Source: Patiria miniata (Eukaryota > Echinodermata > Asteroidea > Valvatida > Asterinidae). From it: DNA of 64,000 bases. The notes beneath the pieces were generated by a model. That model had not been told where the DNA came from and ran no database searches. It saw only the letters and a list, made by a program, of their open reading frames with translations. The translations under genes and the position numbers were made by a program. Positions 47,101-55,547 of this stretch are shown here, piece by piece. Where the stretch lies: the NCBI RefSeq assembly GCF_015706575.1, contig NW_024037071.1, positions 10,095,774 through 10,159,773 of the forward strand. Reading direction: 5' to 3'. Position 1 is the stretch's first letter, and every line of letters begins with the position of its first letter.

Positions 47101-49748
47101 GTCATGCTGGTCTCGCTGCGGGCCGGTGGGGTCGGGCTGAATCTGATTGGTGGAAACCACCTGTTCCTCCTGGACATGCACTGGTAAGAAACTCATAACC
47201 TAGATAGATTAACCGGTTTTGAGTCAACTCAAACCCAAACCAACTCGGTACCGAACCAACTCAAAACCCAGACCAACTCGATCCAAGTTCAACTCAGACC
47301 TAAACCAACTCAGACCAAGTCCAACTCGGAGCCAGACCAACACGGGACCAAGTCCAACACGGACTCAGACCAACTCAGACCCACGCCATCTCGAACCCAG
47401 GCCATCTCAGGCCCAGACTATCTTAGGCCCAGACCATCTCAAACCTAGACCAACTCTGACTGAATAGTTGCCAAAGTTCTCAGTTTCAAGTGAGGCTGAA
47501 AACCCCTGTTTTACGTTATTAAGCGTAGCGCGCACTGTGTGACGCGTTAAAATCAGTTGTTAAAAAAAGCAACGAGCATACTTCCATGTATCCATATTGT
47601 ACATTGCGCTCTCCGTGCTGCGTTATCCTACGTTTTCTGTACTGCATTATCCGTTGAAAATGTATACACTTCAAGAAGCGATTGAAACGGATGATGCATC
47701 CAATAGGCATGGGACTTTTTGCCTGCAATTTAAAGAAACGATTAGGTGGAGTAAAAATATATAAATATTAATGATCGGCCTAGAAAGGAAGCAGTTTGCA
47801 TGTGAATCTTATTGAAACAAACTAGGGCCTGCCTCAATTTTAATTTTTTAATTTTCCGTTTTTCATACCCTTTGTTTGTTCTTGAGAAGTAAAATCTTGT
47901 CATTGTTTTTTTCGTAAAATGTGTACCTTGACGAAGCTAATCCAAATTTAATTGAGACTGGATTTTTCTACCCAAAATAACATCTGCGTGCTCTCTATTT
48001 GAGCTTTTACGTCCATCAAGTGTGCAACGAAATACACATGGATTTTCTGAGTACGCATCACGGATACACAACTGGTAAACACACAGCGCAGCATGCACAT
48101 CGAAACTGGACACTTTGATTTTCAGCCTGAAAGTCAAGTCCTTTTTTTCAAATTCTCGGAAATCTATTAGCATATCTCTTTGCCCAGATACTCTGACCAC
48201 TCTGTTTAATTTGTCAAGTTCAATTTGTGTCACCTCAACATTCAATATATTTTTGTTGGACTCAGGAAAGGGACTCGATTACAGCAGTGGCAACTCGCAC
48301 GAATTTTATCCCTTTTTTTGTGGCCACAGGAACCCAGCTTTAGAGGACCAAGCCTGCGATCGGATCTACCGCGTCGGCCAAACCAACAACGTCTCCATCC
48401 ACAAGTTTGTCTGCAAGAACACCATAGAGGAGCGGATACTGGAGCTGCAGAAATCCAAATCCAAGCTGGCGTCCGATGTCCTCTCAGGGTATGTCAATGC
48501 TTGTTGTGTTTGTATGTCTGGTGAGCTGTCTGTTGGTTGGTGTAATAGGGATTGTCTGGATGTCTGTCTGTCTGTGTGGGTGAGGGTCTGTGTGAGCCAG
48601 TGGGCTGTGTGGGTGACTGTCATCTTAAATCAACTGCAGTGCAGGAAACCAGTGGCACTTTCTCTGTACCTTTAAGTACAAAGAATGCAGACATTTTTTG
48701 AAAAAAAAATAATTGCTCCATTGAAATAAAATATGTTAGGCATTCTGGCAAAATAAGACAGAACTGGGCAGAGATCGCAATGTGGGTTTTAGGAAAGACA
48801 ATACAATCATCCTTACAATATTTTTTGCTGCACTTCAATCGGAAATTCCGTTGACAAATTAAGGTTTGCATTTTGCATTTATCAACACGTAAAAAGAGTA
48901 ATATTCTGAGAAAAAGGCCTGTAAAATTTGAGTTTTGTAGTTGTGAAAATGAAAAATGCCAATAGTTTTTCCTTAAAAAACACTTTTGTTCCATGATTTT
49001 TATGCTATTTCATTGAAATATGTGTGGCAGGCATGACATATTACAAACACATACATGTGTCAATTAATCTGAAAATCGGAAGAAATCACACCTTTCTTTT
49101 TTTGTTTTTTTTCTTCATTTTCCTGCACCATGGCTTGTGCCCAGTTCCGTCTCATTTTGCCAGAACGCGTCAAATATGGTCCGATGATTGGTCTGGATGT
49201 TTGTATTTAGCTTATTAGATATTGAGTGGGAAAAAATAGTAATTCTGCCAGCTTAACAATTTGAAAAAAACCTTTTGTATTGACGGCAACTTAATTTGAA
49301 AAAGAAAACAAAATTGCTGTACGCACAATCACTGAAGGAAAGGACTCCTGTGTTGAAATCAAATAAGGCCTGCATTATTTAAGTCACATTTTATTTAGAT
49401 TTACTGGGAATACTACAAATTTAAAGGGGAAACAATCCAACACAATTTAAATGTTGTAGTAAACTTCACCATTCTGATAGAATAATTCCAAAAGGCAAAT
49501 TGAATATTGCAAATCCCTCTTTTGATTTACGGTTATGATTTTTTTTTTATTATTTTTTTTTGGGGGGGGGTGGGATGCAGAACTCGAAGCTTAAATGGGT
49601 AGCTCTCGAGGAAAGATTGTACAGAAAGAGATGGAAGTCATACTGATAAATGATTTGTGTTTGTTTTTCTTTTTCCTGTTACAGAGCAAGATCCCAGAGC
49701 CAGAAACTGAGCCTAGCAGACTTGCGTTTCCTCTTTGGAGTCAATTAG
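20200..49748 (+). CDS. TTF2: TTF2, transcription termination factor 2 (SNF2-family ATPase), 19 coding exons, complete
   Basis: Exons: 20200-20227, 21950-22061, 22927-23013, 23778-23859, 24805-26001, 27446-27572, 29018-29119, 30209-30308, 31544-31683, 33014-33121, 34570-34817, 36851-37059, 38121-38185, 39561-39744, 43813-44083, 45979-46149, 46855-47183, 48330-48488, 49685-49748. Phase holds throughout: 3,783 nt, 1,260 residues (human about 1,162). The protein opens [10 protein letters not shown] and runs into a GRF-type zinc finger (C6, H9/C13, C32, C40), then a second finger (C53, H56, C81, C92). A disordered 400-residue linker follows. The SNF2 motor has Walker A DDMGLGKT (660-667), DEAH (803-806), TGTPIQNN (831-838), AGGVGLNL in exon 17 and [12 protein letters not shown] (1193-1204). 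It ends [11 protein letters not shown]. The family releases RNA polymerase II and transcripts from DNA using ATP, notably at mitosis. HLTF and RAD54 were set aside because the GRF start and C-terminal tail are TTF2-specific. The exon 1 assignment rests on a 28-bp ORF with a GTAAGT donor. Confidence 0.95.
20685..21214. mobile_element. Nested TIR element (ATTTTGCCGGAG ends)
   Basis: ATTTTGCCGGAG on the left and CTCCGGCAAAAT on the right are inverted. A shared subterminal TTTAGTAAACGTTAGTTTGC occurs in the same orientation at both ends (20,703 and 21,172). A tRNA-like segment lies inside. Non-coding. Confidence 0.6.
21005..21077 (-). repeat. tRNA-like SINE head or tRNA pseudogene
   Basis: The minus strand reads GTTTGGTGTAGTGGTTAAGC (A box) and GGGTTCGATTCCGACCG (B box arm). 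The middle does not fold into a convincing anticodon arm by eye, so I do not call a functional tRNA. Confidence 0.5.
22062..22926. other. TTF2 intron 2, no element recognised
   Basis: CAGTCA-type words (ACAGTCACAGACAGTCAAAC near 22,324 and others to 22,520) recur loosely. Otherwise unique-looking sequence without coding signal. Confidence 0.4.
23014..23777. other. TTF2 intron 3; decayed hAT-like remnant
   Basis: TTCGAATATTTGAATAATCG (about 23,210) and ATATTCGGCACAGCCCTAC (about 23,615-23,633) resemble the two ends of the element at 40,103-42,477, but the left terminus is not clear. Confidence 0.4.
24805..26001 (+). CDS. TTF2: TTF2 exon 5: long disordered linker with two SUMO-interaction-like motifs
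   Basis: This single 1,197-nt exon (399 codons, phase 0 at both ends) encodes residues 104-502, between the zinc fingers and the region leading to the ATPase. It is rich in S, Q, T, P and K and has no predicted fold by eye. Two short hydrophobic runs set in acidic context stand out: SDDVFVTSS (residues 245-253), which resembles a DDVVFVSS stretch I recall in vertebrate TTF2, and [10 protein letters not shown] (419-428), a typical SUMO-interaction pattern. The exon ends in a Q/K-rich helix-like segment ([19 protein letters not shown]) that continues as a predicted coiled coil in exon 6. The start is set by the AG at 24,803-24,804. An upstream acceptor cannot be excluded. Confidence 0.85.
26228..26868. 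repeat. 12-bp minisatellite, about 50 units (TTF2 intron 5)
   Basis: Unit AAGTCCAGTCAC with variants AAGTCCAGTCCC and AAGTCCATTCAC, in almost unbroken 12-bp register for about 600 bp. Because 12 is a multiple of three, several frames on both strands stay open and yield artificial proteins (repeats of QVQS on the plus strand). It lies between normal splice sites of exons 5 and 6. Confidence 0.95.
27600..28134. mobile_element. TTAA-family MITE, diverged copy
   Basis: The left end ATGTACAACATTTGCTTTTG and the right GATGTTTGCAAATATTATAT match the family at 42,960 and 59,869, including the internal GTCTGGTTCCCTGAC and CAACGCTGGTCTGCC words. It starts 28 bp after the TTF2 exon 6 donor. Ends are decayed. 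Confidence 0.7.
28522..28875. mobile_element. PIF/Harbinger-like MITE, copy 1
   Basis: About 354 bp flanked by TTA on both sides. The inner TIR GTCTCCGGTTTCTGGTATG is inverted at the right (CATACCAGAAACC). It is the same family as 60,708-61,078. A 3-bp TWA duplication is typical of PIF/Harbinger. In TTF2 intron 6. Confidence 0.75.
29310..29880. other. TTF2 intron 7, pyrimidine-rich repeat remnants
   Basis: T/C-rich stretch with recurring TTTTCCTACTTTT / TCCTATTTTTG words. Probably an old transposon interior, with no termini identified. Confidence 0.35.
30688..30932. mobile_element. TA-flanked MITE, family 'GGGCTCCGTG', copy 2
   Basis: Ends TGGGCTCCGTGCGCG / TGCACGGAGCCCA; TA on the left, TT on the right (decayed). 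In TTF2 intron 8. Confidence 0.75.
31245..31489. mobile_element. TIR element, about 245 bp
   Basis: AAGGGCACGTCTCAATTC on the left and GAATAGAGACGGGCCCTT on the right are inverted. The arms continue to GAGTTCCGGACAAGTTGC / CAACTTGTCCGGAACTC. TA lies on each side. Ends about 55 bp before TTF2 exon 9. Confidence 0.75.
31910..32247. mobile_element. TA-flanked MITE, family 'GGGCTCCGTG', copy 3
   Basis: Ends TGGGCTCCGTGTGCC / TGCACGGAGCCCA inside intact TA dinucleotides; 338 bp, close to copy 4 in length and content. In TTF2 intron 9. Confidence 0.8.
32248..33013. other. Rest of TTF2 intron 9, nothing recognised
   Basis: No element ends, coding frame or RNA gene seen before the acceptor of exon 10, which opens the Walker A motif. 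Confidence 0.4.
33712..34049. mobile_element. Foldback MITE with about 100-bp inverted arms
   Basis: GCCATTCGCACAGGACCATC on the left and the right end CGACATGTCCTGTGCGAATG are inverted. Pairing extends through AATAAGAGGAACTGGAGCC and beyond. The ORF running through it is a by-product. In TTF2 intron 10. Confidence 0.75.
34050..34264 (+). repeat. tRNA-derived SINE, first unit of a direct pair
   Basis: The tRNA-like part at about 34,108-34,182 has an A-box region TCGAGTGGTAAGAC, a stem-loop CTGC-ACTAGAAA-GCAG, and the B box GGGTTCGAGTC. A tail follows (GGAGGTAACACACTGAG, GTCGGTGAAGGGCAAAAAC). Orientation is with TTF2. Confidence 0.75.
34300..34512 (+). repeat. tRNA-derived SINE, second unit of a direct pair
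   Basis: Repeats the preceding unit at about 250-bp spacing, including the 5' leader (GTACCCGCTGCTAT) and 3' tail. Only a few substitutions separate the two. The duplicated leader suggests segmental duplication, not two independent insertions. Confidence 0.75.
34921..35658. mobile_element. Iteron-built foldback element, copy 1 (9-bp target duplication)
   Basis: A 738-bp element made of repeated GGTTCGATAGTCCGAA words in the left half and the inverse TTCGGACTATCGAACC in the right half. Outer ends GGTTACAGCCCGATAG / CTATCGGGCGGCCCCC. GACTCAAAC is duplicated on each side (34,912-34,920, 35,659-35,667). The 9-bp duplication suits a Mutator-like transposase. No ORF of its own. In TTF2 intron 11. 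Confidence 0.85.
35716..36212. mobile_element. Mariner-type MITE with about 210-bp inverted arms
   Basis: TA-CAGGGTGAATAAAAAAA at the left and TTTTTTACTCACCCTG-TA at the right. The arms pair inward as far as TTCTGTCCA / TGGACAGAAC. A 497-bp near-palindrome in TTF2 intron 11. Confidence 0.85.
36317..36748. mobile_element. hAT-like MITE (TAGGGCTGTGC family)
   Basis: The left end TAGGGCTGTGCATCGGAACC is partly inverted at the right as AAATGCACATCACTA. GGGTACCC and GTACCCGGGT words lie inside. Target duplication not recognisable. It ends about 100 bp before TTF2 exon 12. Confidence 0.55.
37145..37330. mobile_element. TA-flanked MITE, family 'GGGCTCCGTG', partial copy
   Basis: The right half is recognisable (GTGAGGGGATATTTGTGCACG, then TAGTCCATAG). 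The left end is lost or too diverged. In TTF2 intron 12. Confidence 0.5.
37395..37625 (-). repeat. tRNA-derived SINE, copy 2
   Basis: The minus strand reads GTGGCCTAGTGTCTAGG and GGGTTCGAATCCAGC, followed by CCACTTCATCCCCACTTGCC and a GGGGAGTAACCGGCGATGG body. It is longer and better preserved than the copy at 7,930-8,118. In TTF2 intron 12. Confidence 0.75.
38186..39560. other. TTF2 intron 13; dispersed repeat near 39,190, otherwise nothing recognised
   Basis: Holds the second copy of the repeat at 19,250-19,370 and a C-run at 38,850-38,862. No element ends or coding frame found. Confidence 0.4.
40103..42477. mobile_element. hAT-like element, 2,375 bp, perfect 8-bp target duplication
   Basis: CTAGAGTG occurs immediately at both sides (40,095-40,102 and 42,478-42,485). 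Ends TAGGGCTGAGTCAATTCG and ATTCGGCACAGCCCTA are inverted. Subterminal ATATTCGAAT-type palindromes repeat at both ends. No transposase reading frame is recognisable. It contains a segment (about 41,858-41,940) shared with the MITE at 45,480. In TTF2 intron 14. Confidence 0.85.
42960..43473. mobile_element. TTAA-flanked MITE, well-preserved copy
   Basis: Flanked by TTAA on both sides. Ends AGGGAATATACATCATTTGC and GCAAATGTTGTATATTCCCT are inverted. Internal palindromes CTGGTTCCCTGAC..GTCAGGGAACCAG and CAACGCTGATCGGCCGATCAG. TTAA duplication fits piggyBac or Kolobok mobilisation. In TTF2 intron 14. Confidence 0.85.
44178..44526. mobile_element. TA-flanked MITE, family 'GGGCTCCGTG', copy 4
   Basis: Ends TGGGCTCTGTACAC / GCGCACGGAGCCTA inside TA dinucleotides; 349 bp, inverted in content relative to copy 3. 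In TTF2 intron 15. Confidence 0.75.
45076..45945. repeat. Possible larger repeat with TTAACCCATTAG start
   Basis: TTTAACCCATTAGTCCCTGTACTGCC-like words open here and recur near 34,868. CAGGCCCTAGTGGGTTC at 45,928-45,944 is a loose inverse. The MITE at 45,480 would be nested within it. Low certainty. Confidence 0.3.
45480..45677. mobile_element. MITE with GGACCGATCCAGTAAGC ends
   Basis: Ends GGACCGATCCAGTAAGC / GCTTACTGGATCGGTCC are perfect inverses; 198 bp. A related left half lies inside the hAT-like element at about 41,858-41,940. In TTF2 intron 15. Confidence 0.75.
46150..46854. other. TTF2 intron 16, nothing recognised
   Basis: GCGC-rich words (ACGGCGCGCGTGTGCG near 46,504) but no ends, frames or RNA gene. 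Confidence 0.4.
47222..47462. repeat. Degenerate minisatellite (ACCAACTC-based, TTF2 intron 17)
   Basis: Repeats of ACCAACTC(G/A)..CCCA(G/A) at irregular 12- and 24-bp steps, about ten diverged units. It starts about 40 bp after the exon 17 donor. Its open frame (repeats of PRPTRSQ type) is a by-product. Confidence 0.8.
48489..49684. other. TTF2 intron 18, nothing recognised
   Basis: TCTG-rich start (GTCTGTCTGTCTG near 48,562), AT-rich middle and T/G homopolymers at 49,540-49,570. No element ends found. Confidence 0.4.
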
Positions 49749-50047
49749 TTGATCAAGCAATGAAACAGTCGACAAGGTCAATTAAACAAATCTAGGGTGC
49801 GCTCCACTCAATGTCAACATGTTTACATTCTTTAGATATGCCCTGTAAATGTGCTCACCCAAAATGGTAATGACGATAATATCCCCGACAAACTGTTGTC
49901 AAAATAACGACGCCCTATATGCCAATCCTGCAAGTGTCACTGTTTGGAAAGCAGCTTCTAAAATCCCTGAAAATTGAATTGTGCATGAAGTGAAATGTTT
50001 CCGATAATACATGAATTTACTGGATTTGCAGAAAGCAGAAAACTTAA

Positions 50048-50479
50048 AGGTAATATACAACATTCGCAAATATCAGAAATGAAAACTACCCAATTGTTAT
50101 GAAATACCTTACTTGACTGTAAGTGAATAATAGTCTCATGCATCCTGTGAAATCATGGCACCTGGTGTGCTGTCATTTTCAAGAAAAGCAGAATTTTTTT
50201 CAAGTACTGCACCCAATTTACCAAATTTTGTTACTCCAAAAGCCAGCTAATCTGGTTCCCTGAGCTGACAATTCCCCGACATCTATAAATTGCTCTGTTT
50301 CGTCTAGAGACGGGTCAGAGAACCAGACTACACGAACAGCATTTTTTTCTTGGTTTTTCCAGCATCTATGAACACAAAACTTTCAACAGTTCAGTGTAAC
50401 AATATTTGCTATCAAATACTAACCCCCAGATCCATCCATTTCTGAAAATTACAGCAAAAGCAAATGTTGTACATTACCT
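50048..50479. mobile_element. TTAA-family MITE, reversed copy downstream of TTF2
   Basis: Starts AGGTAATATACAACATTCGC after TTAA and ends GCAAATGTTGTACATTACCT before TTAC. Internal words GTCAGAGAACCAGACTA and TTTTACAGC.. are inverted relative to the copy at 42,960. It may lie in the TTF2 3' UTR. Confidence 0.75.
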
Positions 50480-51860
50480 TTACGCTAGGACAGAATCATT
50501 AAGTTCTTTGCATCTGTCAGCCATTTTGGAAAACATAAGTAAAAGGCTCAGGAAAACCATTAGCCTTTTGTTACTAATGTTTGCCAACATTTGTGACAAA
50601 CAGTTGCTCCCACTCGTGCTCACGGTGCCAACTTTGCCCAAACATTAGCATTGTTCGCTGAAGTGGAAAATACCCTTCATTTGAAACAACAGGCCAATAT
50701 GTCAGTTTGACATAAATCCCACATTCCTTTAATTCTTTCGAATTTAGTTATTTCATACTGAAAGCATTTAACTAATAAAAACCCTTCCAAGTATGTTTTG
50801 TCTTTCATCACAAAACTAATAGGGTACTGTATATATATCATGTTCATTTTTTTTTATTAACAATTATTTTTGAAAAGTGTTTTTGAACATTCAATTCTTT
50901 GTCATATTTTCATCATGTAATAATAATTAAAATTCATATTGCGCTGTTTCCATTATTAAAAATTATCAAACGCACATAACTATTTTTTAAAAATTCAAAA
51001 AAATTAGAAAAAAAAACGCTTGTACTAACAAATGTACTGAACAGTTTGTTGTAATTTCGTACATCGTCTTGGTTTCGGGTCATTTTCTGGCTACTTCCAT
51101 CTAATTTATGATTCTTTTATTAAATAGTACATGTATATTAGAGAGGATTTAAACTTCATTTGTCTCTCTTATGTTTTGTTATTTTACTTGTTCGCACAAG
51201 TACTAAATTCAGTATTAGTATTTAAACTATTGGTGCGGATAAAATGCTATATAAAGTAACTGCTAGTCCTGTGATATTTCATATTTAATTCTTTATATTT
51301 AATTGTGATTGGGAACATGCCCCATAATTTTGAATGGAGAAATCTGGAATGTATTCAGTAATCATGTCAAGGTAAGTAGATGCAATACAGGCTATCCAAT
51401 TTCAAAACAGTTATCACATTAAGTTCTACTCTTAGTAAACATACATGTAAGTACACTAACAGTTATGTGTAAGCCATATGTATTGGATCAATTGCAATTC
51501 TTTTAAGTTTTGGGTGCGAATAAAACAGGAAAATACTATACAGACTTATTCTTTGAAGTTTGCTACTAACGTCAGTGTATTGTGATTTTTAGAGATGGTT
51601 TACGCTTATTTGCTCTTACAACATTTAACAAACCTATTTAAATTTTACAAAATACTCAGAACTCTCACAGGTGTTCAGGCCGCACGGAAACACCTGACCC
51701 CCCAGTACAAGCCCCTGCAAGTTGGACCCTACTACGCCACTGAATCATAAAACATGTACATAAATTGCTTTCTTTCTTTCACAAAACTGAAATTAATTCA
51801 GTTGGATTTTCGACAATGAAAAACAATCATTTCCAGCTCTTCGTACATAATTACTTACCA
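50480..51860. other. TTF2 3' flank, AT-rich, nothing recognised except a hAT-like end fragment
   Basis: About 51,695-51,744 ends CCCTACTACGCCACTG, the right end of a CAGTGGCGTAG-type hAT. Immediately before it lies an AACTCTCACAGGTGTTCAGG fragment of the 5,542 family. Confidence 0.4.
50774..50779 (+). promoter_or_regulatory. Candidate polyadenylation signal of TTF2
   Basis: This is the first clean AATAAA seen downstream of the TTF2 stop codon, about 1 kb away. If used, the 3' UTR would contain the MITE at 50,048-50,479. A second AATAAA occurs near 51,523. Weak evidence. Confidence 0.3.
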
Positions 51861-51862
51861 TC

Positions 51863-52046
51863 TCATCAGCCATCCTTTGAATTTTTTTCTGGATGACGCT
51901 GCGACTGTACAAGTCTATTGGTCCGGTTGAGACCGGTTCCCAGCCAAATTTCTCTGCCCGCCAAAAGCTGTGAACTTTCACTTGTTCATGTAAATGAGCC
52001 AATGTTAGTATAACCCAATCAAATTGATCAGACTGACAAACTGCGA
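51863..52046 (-). other. Possible orphan exon with strong donor
   Basis: The minus strand stays open from about 52,046 to a GATGAGATG-GTAAGT donor at 51,863-51,862, reading through HSFWRAEKFGWEPVSTGP and IDLYSRSVIQKKIQRMADEM. An ATG in good context (AAAGGATGG) sits just before the donor. A CATTACGTCACC word lies upstream near 52,091. I do not recognise the product, and no partner exon was found. It could be a first exon or chance. Confidence 0.3.
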
Positions 52047-52235
52047 TCACCCCTCACACTTCTGACCAATTGCAGTTGCCCGTTTGCATTACGTCACCAG
52101 CCACTATCGTTTGATTCGCATTTCTAAAAAAGAAAGAAAGAAAGAAGTTGGCCCTCCAGTTTGATTAACGATTACTTGTACATCATAAAGTAATGTGTAA
52201 ATTGTCAAAATTGTTAGTGAACTCACAAGTATCCA

Positions 52236-52421
52236 TTGGAATGCAGCAACGTTCATGGTCCATGGACTACATCCTCAGGTATGGGCCTATATAGCAGCAC
52301 CAGGTACGCCGCACTCTGCCTCGACGACCACCAGGACCGCTACACGACAACGCGCCATTACCTTTTTCCCGTTGATGCCAGGGGCCGAGGCCCTTTATCT
52401 CTCCAAAGTGCTGCAGGGTGA
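52236..52421 (+). other. Possible orphan exon, GC-rich open frame
   Basis: One plus-strand frame has a strong GC bias at third positions (YAALCLDDHQDRYTTTRHYL) and ends at a possible donor or stop near 52,415-52,421. No recognised family and no clear acceptor. It diverges from the minus-strand candidate 190 bp to the left. Confidence 0.25.
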
Positions 52422-52546
52422 ATGGGGTTCATTTTGTTGACAAAAAAAAGTATTTCGCAGGTCAACATTTTGGTCATAATGTCAGAGTTCAACCTCATGA
52501 TATATGCCCCCCCCCCAAAAAAAAACCCCACAACACGGAATGGCAT

Positions 52547-54017
52547 CAAGCCCGCTGGAACAAACTTTTGCGAGGGGGTGCTGGAATTTCTAAAGGACGG
52601 ACAAAGTTAATGCGAACGCGGAGCGCAAAGCCCTTACGGCGTGGCTTAAAGGGCCCCTAAAAGTTTTGGAATATGGATGCTCTGTGGTGCAATCTGAGGC
52701 GATTTCTGGCCACTTTCATATGACTTTTTTAGCAAAACGTTTTTTGAGATTATAAAGACAATTTATTTCACTTTTTTGTTTAGAATATACTGTTGCTCTT
52801 ATAACGTTTCTACTGTACTGAAAAGTCGAAAACCCTGTATTTTTATCTCCATTTTTGTTCCATTTAATTCTTGAAAAAAGAATTGTATCATTATGCATGA
52901 CATCGCATGTAAATATTTTTGTTGCTAGGCTGCTTTCTTATCATTAGTAAATTCCGTCGTGTATGTTTTGTTTTATTTTCCGAGCCCTTACGGCGTGGGG
53001 CCACAGGGCCAGGGGCCTGCTTTAAGGCCCCTGAAAATGTTGGATTCTGGATGCACTGTGATGAAATATACTGAAGTATATACTTAAACTTATAAAACCC
53101 GAAAGGATTTTTTTTGGTTCAAGTTAAAACAAAATGGTTCCACTGGAAGCGGATGAATTTCTGTTCATACAAAATATTCACATAGGCCTAAACGATGTAG
53201 CTCTTGATATATTTGCAGTGTTATTTGTTTGTTACAGGGAATGGCAAATATAAAAGACTAACAGACCAAATGCATCTTTATGTTTATGATCGGTATGTGG
53301 CAAGTTTGGGGCTAGGCAAGGATTTATCGGTCTACTGAGTTTTTATGAGAAAAAAACTTGCAAAGGGTAACACATGAATAGCTTTTTTATTAAAACGAAA
53401 CTACACTGGAACTAGTTTCAATGGAAGCCCGTCCCACTCCTATTAGGTTGGGATGTGTGTGAACCTTGCTATTTGTTAATGTTGAGTACAGAATGCTAGC
53501 AACGTCAATGAAACTTTTAAATGAAAAAAAAAAACCTTCAGGGGAAAGGTATGAACATTTGCCCCTATTGAAAGATCGAATGAAAAAAATCGTGGCAAGT
53601 ATAATCAAGTTTACCACCATTGTCATGGCTGAGGTTATTGCTTTAATGTCAAAGCTTCCATCATGGCGGAAATATCATAGACATGTCATGATTTTAGATA
53701 CATTGAGAGAAATATCGATTCTGCACTGCCTGAAGATTTAGAAAATACCTCCTGATATTTTACAGCGTTACTTTGGACTAGACGTTCAAAGCGCCGCGCT
53801 TAGCCGCGGCAAAACTAGAAACGAACAAAACGAAGGAGATATTTGTAGAGCAAGCATAATGTTTAGCGCAGCGGCGCAATTTCAACGTCGTAGAACACTG
53901 CTGGCTGGAACACATTTTTGCCCGGGAGTAGGGGGTGCTGAAGCATATTTCAGCACCCCAATCCAAAAAGTTGGGGGTGCTGCAGCACCCACAGCACCCC
54001 CCGTTCCCGCGGGCTTG
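52547..54017. mobile_element. hAT-like element 'CAAGCCCGC', uninterrupted copy (1,471 bp)
   Basis: Ends CAAGCCCGCTGGAAC / GTTCCCGCGGGCTTG; AATGGCAT is duplicated at 52,539-52,546 and 54,018-54,025. It contains the ACGGCGTGG..GGGCCC..GGATGCTCTGTGG module near the left, a second copy of that module in mid-element (about 52,987-53,050), and a GGGGGTGCTG..CAGCACCCC palindrome near the right end. The 91-residue frame inside is not a recognisable transposase. Confidence 0.85.
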
Positions 54018-54025
54018 AATGGCAT

Positions 54026-54864
54026 ACTACCTTGAGATGCAACCCACCTGTGCCAATGCCGGATGGAGAATCTTTTTAGAAGAAATATGATACCAACATC
54101 TCCCGATTCGCTCCAGTAGTTTTTGCTGCAAAGCCTATTTTGTGAAGCTCACATCTTATGATGTTGGTATTATTACATAACAATTAACCCCTCTATCCAA
54201 TAGGCGCAGTTTAGTCATTCATCGGGACAAAATTACTCCCGGCCTTGTTTCACAAAATAGACTCTAGTGGAACAAAGAATCACAACACAAGACAACATAA
54301 TGTGCAAACCGTGTGTTTCATTTACATGTATTTATGATTGCATAATGGTTAGAAACAAATACAAATGCACACTATAGTTCGATTTGTAAAAAAAAAAAAA
54401 AAAACCTTACACCTCCGATGACAAACTTTATTATAAAAGACGACACAACTTTAACACTGTTTTCAAATTACAGTCAAATTAAAGATGCTGCGTCTCAGTA
54501 GGTCATCACCGAGTTTTTAAACCATGATGTGTACAATAATAGTTAACAACTTTACGGCATATGCAAACAAAATTATTTAACGCTAAAAGAGTTTCATTCT
54601 TTTACATTCGTCCAGTTCTTGGCAACAGATGATTAAAAAAATATTCGCATTGTTGAAAGAAAATTTATAAAGTCTTCTCCGCTTCATCTCAAAACTGATG
54701 ATGAAATTCATACTATTGGGAGTTAGCAATGTTTAATTGCAATCATAACCGGAATTTTACATTATGTTTTGGTTGGTATACTCACTTCAGATTTCAACAA
54801 CGAAGGTCAGAGAAAAAGTTGATTAATTTTTTATCTAAAAATGGTACTTTTCCTCAAAACTGTA
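54026..54864. other. Intergenic, nothing recognised
   Basis: AT-rich sequence with an A-run at 54,389-54,404. TTTTGTGAAGCTCAC and TTTCACAAAATAGACTC form a loose inverse pair near 54,130-54,265. Confidence 0.35.
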
Positions 54865-55261
54865 CAGTGGGACGCCGCTATAACGAACATCGTTGGATCC
54901 ACAGAAAGTGTTCGTAATAACGATCGTTCGGTATAGCAAGTTTGAACCGCCGGTCCTCTTTTGACCATTAATGAACTGGCATTTCTCGAGAGTGGTTTTC
55001 CCTTCTATTCCTTGGGGAAATAATAGCCATATGTCGCTCTTCAACATTCAAACACGATGTAACTATGGATCGTTTGATGTTCGGGAATTAAAAGTGGCCC
55101 AAATGGTGTTTAATACAGGAAGATTTTTTGGTTAATCTTTTGACTTTTTTCAACAACAATGTTCGGTACGTTTTGTACATTAAAACCGGAAGCCAAGGAT
55201 GATGTTCGGTATAGCCGAATATTCGGTATAGCGGTGTTCGGTATATAGCGGGGTTCCACTG
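54865..55261. mobile_element. Pogo/Tigger-like MITE
   Basis: TA duplicated at both sides. Ends CAGTGGGACGCCGCTATAAC and GCGGGGTTCCACTG are inverted; GTTCGGTATAGC words repeat inside. The CAGT-GAAC-CGCTATA pattern is characteristic of pogo/Tigger non-autonomous elements. 397 bp, just downstream of the AADAC-like gene. Confidence 0.8.
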
Positions 55262-55522
55262 TATCAAGAATTTGACCAGTAGTTGATAAGCTGATCCGTC
55301 AAAACCAATTTTGGAAAGGTATTTGGGCAAAATGTGCAATTTTCCTACAAGTCTTTCGGTATTAGACAACAAAGGCCCGATCACAACAATGAACCGACCC
55401 TTGATGAGGGTTAAATTGCACCTAGACCAGAATCGTTATTGTGAATTATGTGCGGCTCTGTGAAGATTTGGTTAAATCAACCATCTTAATAACGTTGTCT
55501 ATCTTCAATTGTTTTAATGCTG

Positions 55523-55528
55523 TTTATT
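55523..55528 (-). promoter_or_regulatory. Candidate polyadenylation signal of the AADAC-like gene
   Basis: AATAAA on the minus strand lies about 20 nt beyond the stop codon at 55,550-55,548. If used, the 3' UTR would be only about 40 nt long. Its use is inferred. Confidence 0.5.
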
Positions 55529-55547
55529 GCTGGGCGAGCTTGTGTGT

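Noticed and set aside
32953-48675. SNF2 helicase as HLTF, RAD54 or CHD type
   Set aside because: The N-terminal GRF zinc fingers, the LADLRFLFG ending and residue-level similarity to TTF2 across all exons decide for TTF2. No RING finger lies between the ATPase lobes as in HLTF.
53466-53741. 91-codon frame in the hAT-like element at 52,547
   Set aside because: No recognisable transposase motif, and the second copy of the element does not clearly preserve it.
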